From assembly GCA_037445225.1 (NCBI GenBank), contig JBBIKW010000013.1, forward strand, positions 60,741 through 124,740: 64,000 nucleotides of DNA, given 5' to 3'. Each line of letters begins with the position of its first letter. The stretch's first letter is position 1. Shown in pieces: positions 53,501 through 61,100 of the stretch. Made by a program: the position numbers and the translations under genes. Under the pieces are notes generated by a model. The model ran no database searches. It had not been told where the DNA came from and saw only the letters and a list, made by a program, of their open reading frames with translations. The DNA is from M3007 sp037445225 (GTDB taxonomy: Bacteria > Bacteroidota > Bacteroidia > Chitinophagales > Saprospiraceae).

Positions 53501-54409
53501 CAGGACCCCACCAGCCCGGTCTTCTCCTTCAATTTGCAAAACAGCATCCTCTTCCGCGGCAGTGCTTCTGTAAAGAACGGGCGCTTTGCCCTGCAGTTCG
53601 TCGTTCCTAAAGATATCGACTACACTTTTGGCTACGGAAAAGTCAACTACTATGCTGAAAACGGCAGTTCCCTCGACGCCGCAGGCGCCGATACGGCTGT
53701 CGTCGTCGGCGGCACTTTTGAGGGCCTCAAAGACGAGGCACCCCCTACTGTGCAGGTGTACTTGAACAGCGAAGACTTTATCTTTGGCGGCATCACACAT
53801 CCCAATCCTACCTTATTAGTGAAGTGCTCAGACGACAACGGCATGAACGTCACCGGCGCGGGCTTAGGACACGATCTGACGGTAGTGATAGACGACAACG
53901 TGCTGGAAACGTTAGTTCTCAACGACTTCTATGAGAGCGCGCAAGACGATGCCCGCCGCGGCCAAGCGCTCTATCCGCTGCGCGCCCTAAGTGTTGGGCG
54001 CCATACGGTGCGCGCCAAGGGCTGGGATGTCGCCAACAATGTAGGTGAAGGCTATACGGAGTTTGTCGTGGCGGAAGACGGAAAGGCAGCTTTAGCCCAC
54101 GTGCTCAACTATCCCAATCCCTTCAGCACGCAGACCTACTTCCAATTTGAGCACAACTTGGCGGGCCAGATGCTCGACGTGCAAATTCAAATCTTTACCG
54201 TGTCGGGGAAGTTGGTCAAGACGTTGCACCATACCACTTTGGCCGATGACTTTCGCGTCACCGATATCGCCTGGAATGGGCGCGACGACTACGGCGATGT
54301 GTTGGCGCGCGGCGTATACCTCTATCGCATTCGCGTTCGAGGCACCGACATCAATGGGCGTGCTGTAACGGCGGAAAGTAACTTTGAAAAGCTGGTCATC
54401 ATTCGCTGA
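50543..54409 (+). CDS. porU: Type IX secretion system sortase PorU
   Basis: A 1288-residue protein with a signal peptide (about 1-18). PorU is a gingipain-like C25 cysteine protease on the outer-membrane surface that removes cargo sorting domains and attaches cargo to lipopolysaccharide. The N-terminal region has the family start VYKFGVSQSGIYRLDFNFLR. The catalytic His is in YIGHGGPRGW (about 788) and the Cys in TATCSFGGF (about 822), with the family spacing. The C-terminus carries an FlgD/T9SS-like module (VLNYPNPFSTQTYFQF ... GVYLYRIRVRG). porV, which follows porU in many genomes, is absent here; a 105-residue protein and yraN follow within 1 bp each. Confidence 0.96.
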   Translation: MRFPLFLLLLGSVSMVSAQSVVRIERALSWELEPRLLSEADGRPREQWYFEGAHYSSAAPSLPIFAERVALPGKVSLTAELSSVRYEPIVLKEHPDLALLSEEINVETYAVQEGLQHYGWIQFIPLRKVGNRYERAVAFTLTVRTAALPAQPAQERGGPNTFNSVLSTGAVYKFGVSQSGIYRLDFNFLRNTLGVSNLESIDPRRIRLFGNGGAMLPEKVSDPRADDLVENAIFVAGESDGRFDNSDYVLFYARGPRPWSHRPGASISPLTITPHVYDNYAYYFLQIGDTPGLRLSEQASVPASYVTAEFDDVQRIEDDRVNLLHLSPTAQGSGKRWFGDYFFQTRERAYTFNFPNAVVGASASVVAVLVGRSASPISVQLTVGGGTVFSGTIPSVIVSDPEASYAAERSLSGTFAIPADNVEVRVHYLPASTTSEGWLDFIEVNARRRLVMTGAMMEFRDLLTLNQSAARFQISSVGPGIQLWDITDPQVPRRQQYVLSDGTAEFGVQTQGVLRNFIAFYDNASLPRPEKVIGRIENQNIHGLTEVDMLIVYPSELESAAQQLAQHRRSFSGLSVATVRIDQVYNEFSSGAKDPTAIRDLARMLYSRSPNRFRYLLLFGDGSFDPRNITNSPENLDLIPVFETYESFNPISAFPSDDYFGLLSDNEGGNLRGSLEIAVGRLTARNLAEAQAVVSKIIDYDSSSKTLGDWRLRLVYIADDEDWNAHIRQADRLAVQAAQTEPWFNVDKIYFDAYQQVATSAEKRIPAAKAAINNSIFKGCLVAQYIGHGGPRGWAQERVIDNNDIASWNNADRYPLIVTATCSFGGFDDYTTLTGGEQALIKANAGAIGLFTTVRAVYISANNALTDVVQSVLFERDAEGRYYAIGDILKRAKNKLPGSLGLEENARRFTLLGDPALHLALPEYRVRTTHLNGKPFNPSAPDTLRALMPVALEGEVVDLEGNVLSNFNGRVFVSLFDKKRNLQTLGQDPTSPVFSFNLQNSILFRGSASVKNGRFALQFVVPKDIDYTFGYGKVNYYAENGSSLDAAGADTAVVVGGTFEGLKDEAPPTVQVYLNSEDFIFGGITHPNPTLLVKCSDDNGMNVTGAGLGHDLTVVIDDNVLETLVLNDFYESAQDDARRGQALYPLRALSVGRHTVRAKGWDVANNVGEGYTEFVVAEDGKAALAHVLNYPNPFSTQTYFQFEHNLAGQMLDVQIQIFTVSGKLVKTLHHTTLADDFRVTDIAWNGRDDYGDVLARGVYLYRIRVRGTDINGRAVTAESNFEKLVIIR

Positions 54410-54410
54410 G

Positions 54411-54728
54411 ATGGGTCGCGAAAAGCGCTTGCTTGCGGTCGTATTTTACCTTCATCTGGCAGCTTTGCCCGCCTGCTCGAAGGCACAAGCCTTAGTTCGG
54501 GCGGAAAAGGATGGAGATTTGCTGTTTCGATGGCCGATGGGCAAAGACACTGCCCTGTCGTGGCATAGGCAAGGCGATTTGCCGCATACTTTTGCAGAGG
54601 CGATGCCCTTTTTCTGTCGGATAGAGCGCGATTTAAGTCGGCGCATGCCCCTAGCGGTGAAGTTCCGCTTGGGTGCTGTTCCGTATGTCGACCAGTTGGA
54701 GGGCAAGCGGCGGTGGTACGAGTATTAG
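54411..54728 (+). CDS. Small secreted protein, conserved in Bacteroidota, unknown function
   Basis: A 105-residue protein with ATG 54411, 1 bp after the porU stop; starting at 54384 inside porU would not suit the signal peptide. A signal-like leader (about 5-26) is followed by a mature part ending FFCRIERDLSRRMPLAVKFRLGAVPYVDQLEGK. I recognise this ending (F-C-x-x-E ... P-x-x-F-R-L-G-S/A-x-x-Y-V-x-x-L-E) from short Bacteroidota hypotheticals. It contains two Cys. The function is unknown; its place between porU and yraN with 1-bp gaps suggests co-transcription. Confidence 0.75.
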   Translation: MGREKRLLAVVFYLHLAALPACSKAQALVRAEKDGDLLFRWPMGKDTALSWHRQGDLPHTFAEAMPFFCRIERDLSRRMPLAVKFRLGAVPYVDQLEGKRRWYEY

Positions 54729-54729
54729 C

Positions 54730-55086
54730 ATGGAAAAGACCGATTTAGGGCGGATGGGCGAAGATGCCGCTGCTCGCTACTTAGAAGAGCGGGGGTATCG
54801 CATTGCTCGGCGCAACTTTCGCGCAGGCAAGGGAGAGATCGACATCATTGCCTGGGCCCCGAACGGCTGCTTAGTGTTTGTCGAGGTAAAGACGCGTTCG
54901 TTAGACGGCTTTGGCGGGCCGGAAGAGGCGGTCAACCGAAGGAAGCAAGATCAAATTGCCCGCACGGCCGGTGCCTACATGGAGGCCATAGGCTACGGCG
55001 GGGAAATTCGCTTCGACATCATAGCTGTCTTGCTGTCGGCGGGCACTGTGCGGATAATTCGCCATGCTGAAGACGCTTTCTTTTGA
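54730..55086 (+). CDS. YraN family (UPF0102) putative endonuclease
   Basis: A 118-residue protein with the UPF0102 pattern: LGRMGEDAAARYLEERGYRIARRN, then FRAGKGEIDIIAW, FVEVKTR (the PD-(D/E)xK-like nuclease core E-V-K) and FDIIAV. The family resembles Holliday-junction resolvases; its biological role is not established. It starts 1 bp after the small secreted-protein gene. A strong hairpin overlaps the stop codon. Confidence 0.93.
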   Translation: MEKTDLGRMGEDAAARYLEERGYRIARRNFRAGKGEIDIIAWAPNGCLVFVEVKTRSLDGFGGPEEAVNRRKQDQIARTAGAYMEAIGYGGEIRFDIIAVLLSAGTVRIIRHAEDAFF

Positions 55087-55121
55087 GGCCTCTGTCCAAG
55101 ATGCGCCCAGACAGAGGCCTC
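55085..55121 (+). terminator. Hairpin between the convergent yraN and giant protein genes
   Basis: A perfect 12-bp stem (gaggcctctgtc / gacagaggcctc) with a 13-nt loop. It starts inside the yraN stop codon and ends 11 bp before the stop codon of the giant minus-strand gene. The tail on the plus strand is ttcc, so termination is likely but not a textbook T-run. Confidence 0.7.
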
Positions 55122-55131
55122 TTCCATGCGC

Positions 55132-58100
55132 TCACTCTACGATCGTTAAATCTCCCTTCATCAAGATGACTTGTCCGCTGGTCAGCTCGATTTCCGCCCA
55201 CCAGACGAACACGGCGGGGTTCATCGGCTGGCCTCGGAAGCGCCCATCCCACCCATAGCGCGGATTGTTGGGCTCGATGTCTTGTTGGCGGAAGACGAGG
55301 TTGCCCCAGCGGTCGTAGATCTGCAGCGAATTGATCTTGTTGACCGTGTTGGGCGCGGCGAAGATGAGAAAGACGTCGTTTCGCCCGGCGCCTTTCGTAG
55401 GGCTAATGGCATTGGGCGCCCACAAGTGAGGATCATCGACCCGCACGCGGACGCGCGCCTGGGCCTCACAACCCTCTTTATTGATGACGCGAACGGTATA
55501 CTCTGTGGTTACGAAGGGGCGAACGAGCACTACATCGGGTCGGTTGGTAAAGGTGATGCTTTCGGTAGGCGACCAGATAATAGTGTCTACTTCGTAGTAC
55601 GGAATATTGATGGAAGCGCGCAGCGTGTGCGTCTCGCCAAAGCTCAGGCGCACCTCTGGGCCGAGCGATACCACGGGTTCTACAGGCGTCTTGAAGGTGA
55701 GCACCTCTTCGTACTCACAGCCGTTAGCATCCTGAACGACCAACACGTACGTTCCGGGAGCGAGGTCGGCAAATTGGTTAACGCCCATGAACGTGTTCCC
55801 TCCGTCGATGGAATACAGGTAGGGGCCCTCGCCACCCTCTACTGCTTCAAAGCGGATGATGCCCTTGCGCCCGTCGCAGCTGGGCGGCTGAGTGAACAAA
55901 CGCAGACCCGCAGGATAGTTGGTGTTCTCCCTCACCAGCGCCACATCGCTGGCCGTGCATCCTGTTAGCGTGTTCGTCACCACCAGCACGTACGTGCCCG
56001 GTGCGTCGACCAGCGGTGCAGCCGAGTTGGCTCCCGATACGATGTTGCCGTCTGACGTCGTCCATGCGTAGGTGAAGTTTGGCCCGCTGTCCGAGCCGTT
56101 GGCTGTGAGCGCGCCCTGTTCGACGGAGCACGTCAGCGTGAAGTCGCCTCCCGCTACAGCAGTAGGCGGTTGTATGTCTTGCCGGACTTGAGCGGAAGCC
56201 GTAGCGGTGCAGCCGTTTTGCGCGTTGAGCACGAGCAGTGCGTAGTTGCCCGGCTGATTGACGGTAGGCGCAAGGGTTTGCCCACCCGACACAATGCCCG
56301 GGCCGCTCCAGGTGTACGTGTATTGGGTTCCTTGCGAGCTGGCAGAAGCGTCCAGCACGGTCTGCTTGACTACGCAGGTGAGCAGGGCCGGTTGCACCAC
56401 CGCTGCAACGGGCTTTTGCAGGTCGGTAGGTACCTGCACTTCCGCCGAGCGCGTGCAGCCGTTGTAGTTGTCTGTGACGAGGAGTTGATACAATCCTCCG
56501 GCGTCGACGGTGGGAGTAGCCGTATTGGCGCCACTGACGATGTTGCCGTTAAGGGTACTCCATTGATAACGCACGCCTTGCCCGCTGCCGCTACCGAAGG
56601 CATTTAGGGCGATTGAAGTGCGCGCACAGGTGATGGTGTCTGCGGCGTTGACGATCACCTGGGGCGGCTCAATGTTTTGGGTGACGGTGACGGTGCGCTC
56701 CGCCTTACAGCCGTTTTGGGTATTCGTCACTACAAGCGTGTAGCTGCCCGGCGCATTGACGGTAGGCTGCAAGGTGTTAGACCCGCTGACGATGTTGCCG
56801 TTGGAAGTGCTCCACTGATAGGCGAAGGTGGGTCCGGTGCTGCTGTTCGCCGCGTTGAGGACCACCTCTCGAACTAAGCACGTCAGCTCGGCAGGTGCAG
56901 CCACTGCGGCGACGGGTGGAGCGGCGTCTTGCACTACAGATACGGAGGCTTCGCTGGAGCAGCCGTTCTGCATATTGGTGACGACGAGGGTATAAATGCC
57001 GGGAGCGCCCACAATGGGTTGCAGCGTGTTGGCTCCACTGAGTATCTGACCGCCCTGCGTCGTCCATTCATATTGGTACACTGCTCCGGTGCTGCTTCCG
57101 CTGCCGTCGAGTTGGGCGGTGGGCGCGGTGCAGGTTAGGGTTACGGTGTTACCCGCCACCGCCGTGGGTGCATCGGTATCGCGCACAACGGTCACCTCCA
57201 CCGTGTCGGCGCATTTGTTGTTGGTGTTGGTAACCACTAAGCGGTAAGTGCCCGGGGCATTTACCGTAGGTAAAAGGGTATTGGAGCCAGAAAGGATATT
57301 CCCTCCGTTCAGCGCCGTCCACTGGTAACTGAATTGCGCCCCGCTGCTCGAGCCATTGCCGTTCAGCTGTACTGTCGGAACGGCGCAGGTAAGTGCTGGC
57401 GGAGGTGCTGCTGCAGCAATGGGCGGAGTGATGTTCTGACTAACGACTACTTGGTCAGTGGCGGAGCAGAAGTTGTTGGCATTCACCACGACCAAGGTAT
57501 AAGTTCCAGGAGCATCTACTGTAGGGGTGAGCGTGTTAGCTCCGCTCACGATGTTGCCGTTGGAAGTTATCCAGCTGATCTGCGCCGGCGCTCCGCCCAA
57601 GTTGGCTGCGCTGCCGTTGAGCGCCAGCGAGGTGACGGCGCAGTTGAGCTGAGCGTTGGGGCCGGCATCGACCACCGGGGTGAGCACATCCTGGGAAACC
57701 GCCGTGGATGCCGTAGCTGTACATCCATTGGAGAGGTTGGTAATCACCACTTGGTATATGCCTGGGCGGTTCACCGTTGGCGTGGGGGTATTGGCACCGG
57801 AGACGACACTACCTCCGACGGTGCTCCAAGCGTAAGAGAACTGAGGTCCACTGCTGCTGCCCACCGTCGACAGGGTTACCTGCGTCAGCTGGCAGTTGAG
57901 AACCGGAGGCGGAGCGATGAGGGCCACTGGAGATGCGCGGTTGACAACTACCGACACTGAGTCGACAGAGGAGCAGCCGTTGTCAGGATTGGTCACTACC
58001 AACACATAGGTTCCCGGCGCGTCGACGACGGGGCTTAGCGTATTGGCCCCGCTGACGATGTTGCCGCCGCCCTGAGCCGTCCATTCGTAGATGAAGTTGG

Positions 58101-61100
58101 GCCCTACGCTGCTGCCGGCTCCGTTCAGCACTGCGGTATTGGCTACACAGGTGAGCTGCTGCTGTGGCCCCGCTTCTGCCTGAGGTGCGTTTTGGTCTAA
58201 GAGGATTTGGACAGAGGCCGAAGACGTGCAGCCGTTCTGGGTGTTCGTCACCGTAAGGATGTAGGTCCCTGCCCGGTCTACCACAGGGTTTGGCGTGTTG
58301 GCTCCGCTGAGGATGTTGCCGTTTGGAGTAGACCACGAGTAAGCGAATGCAGGACCTTGGCTGGAGGCACTGCCGTTGAGCACCCGGGTAGGCTGCGCAC
58401 AGGAAAGGATGGCCGGTGCGCCGGCGTGGGCCACTGGAGGCGTCACATCTTGAAGGACGGTGAGGGTAAATTGCGCCTCGCAATTGTTTTCGGTATTGAG
58501 TACGCGCAGGGTGTACTGGCCGGGTTGATTGACCACGGGAGTGAGGGTGTTGGCTCCGCTGACGATGTTGCCGTTAGCCGTCGTCCATTGATATTGGATA
58601 TTGGGCCCGCTCGTAGAATTTAGGGCATTTAGCTGGATTTCCTTCACGGCACAGGTCAGCGCTCCGGGAGCAGCGGCTACGGCTACGGGCACGTTGTCGT
58701 CTTTATCGATCAGCACGCTATCGGTTGCCGTACATCCGTTGGAGGTATTGGTTATCAGGAGAATGTAGAGTCCAGGAGCATCCACGATGGGTTGCAAGGT
58801 ATGGGCGCCGCTGGCGATGCTGCCGTTAGGCGTTGTCCATTGGTATGCAAATGTCGGCCCGCTACTTCCTTGGCCTTCCAACGCGACGGCTGTAGTAGTA
58901 CACGTTAGCCGCTGCGAGCTGCCGGCGTCGGCAAAGGGGATAGCCGTGTCTTGAGCCACGACAACAGTATCGGCGGCGGTACAGCCATTGGACGTATTGG
59001 CGATATACAGCGCGTACGTGCCCGGCTGGTCGATTACAGGAGTAAGCGTGTTTTCGCCGCTGACAATGTTGCCGCCGGCTATTGGCGTCCACAGATAGGT
59101 CAAGTTGGCACCGCTATTGGATGCCGTGCCGTCGAGGGTAAGGGCAGTCTGTATGCAGTTGAGCACCCTATCGGGCCCGGCTGCGGCTATGGGCGGTGCG
59201 ATGTCGGCTACTACGACGACGTTTGACACCGCCGAACACCCGTTTTCTGTGTTCACCACCGAGAGGACATAGGTTCCCGGTGCATCCACTATGGGCGTCA
59301 GGGTGTTGGCGCCGCTGACAATACCTGGTCCCGTCCACGCATACGCGTACGAACTGCCTTGGCTCGACCCGGTGCCGTTTAGCGCTAGCTGGGGCGCGCT
59401 GCAGGTGAGCGTTTGCGCCGGTCCAGCGTTGGCCACAGGCACGCTGCTGTCGCTATTGACCACAGCGCTGGCAGAAGCAGTGCATCCATTGTCGGTGTTG
59501 GTGACAACTAAGGTGTAGGTGCCCGCGGCATTCACCACGGGGGTTAAGGTGTTGGCCCCGCTGACGATATTGCCGCCAACGGTGGTCCACTGGTAGGAGA
59601 AGTTACTGCCCACACTGGAGGCCGTCCCATCTAAAGAAATGGAAGTGGTAGCGCAAGTAAGTACTTCTGGAGGTGCTACCGCAGCAGCGGGCAGCGCTGT
59701 GTTTTGCTCCACTGTAACGGTAGCCGTGGCCGTGCAACCGGTCTGAGTATTGACGACACTCAACACATAGGTGCCTGGAGCATTCACCACCGGCGTTAAG
59801 GTGTTGGCTCCGCTGACAATATTCCCATTTTGTGTCGACCAGATGTAGCTGTACGCTTGTCCCTGCGAAGAGGCTGTGCCGTCTAAGCTCAGCTGCTGTA
59901 CAGCGCAAGTGAGGGTTTGCGCTGGTCCGGCATCGGCTGTAGGGAAGGTTTGTTGACTGACCACTTGGGCGGTGGCGGTTGCCGTGCAGCCGTTTTCGAT
60001 GTTGTACACGGTGAGCACGTAGGTGCCTACCTGGTTGACTACGGGCGTCAGGGTGAGGTGACCGCTGACGATGTTGCCGTTGGTCGTTGTCCATTCATAG
60101 AAGAAGGGATAGCCCGACGACGAACCGGTGCCGTCCAGAGTGATCTGCGGGTTTTGGCAGGTAATGCTGGCTTGGGGCACAGCTGCGGCTACCGGCGGTT
60201 CGACGTCGCGCACCACGGTAGCTGTGGTGCTGGCCGAGCAGCCGTTGGCCGTGTTGGTGACGATCAACGTGTATACGCCGGGTTGGTCGACCTCGGCGGA
60301 AGGCGTACCTTGACCGCTCAGAATGCGGTTGGCAGGCAGCCAGTTGTATGCCAGGTTGTCGCCCGATGAGCCACTCCCGTCCAACTCTACAGTGTTGAAT
60401 ACGCAGTTGAGCGTTTGCGGCGGAAAGATGTTGGCCGTAGGGTAGACGATGTTGTCTTCGACATACACCTCATCGGTTGCCGTACAGCCGTTCTGCGTGT
60501 TGGTAACGATGAGGGTATAGTAACCGAAAGCATTGACAGTAGGCGTCAGCGTGTTAGCTCCGCTGACGATGTTGCCGGGGTTGGCTATCCACTCGTAGGT
60601 GATATTTGGTCCTGTAGAGGAGCCGAAGCCGTTGAGTTGGATGCTCGGCTGGGTGCATGTGAGCTCGCGGTCGCCGCCGCCAAAGGCCACCGGAGCGTTC
60701 TGATCAGCCAAGATGTTGACGCTACTTTGGCGAGTGCATCCGTTCACCACGTTGGTGACCACAAGGAAGTACTGCCCTGGCGCATCGATCACGGGACTGA
60801 GCGTCGTTTCTCCGCTAACGATGTTGCCGTTGGGGGTCCACCATTCATAAGTAAAGTTAGGCCCGGCAGAGCCGCTCCCTTGGAGCACCAGCTGCGACAG
60901 CGTGCAGCTGAGGGTGGCCGTTGGGCCGGCGTTGGCATTGGGCAGAGTGAGGTTTTGCGGTACCACGACGCTGGCTGTTGCCGTACAACCGCTTATTGTA
61001 TTGGTCACCAGCAGAGTGTAGGTACCGCCTTGATTGACGGTAGGCATGTCGCTGTTTTGGCCGCCTACAAAGTTTCCGCCCACAGTTGTCCACGTGTAGG

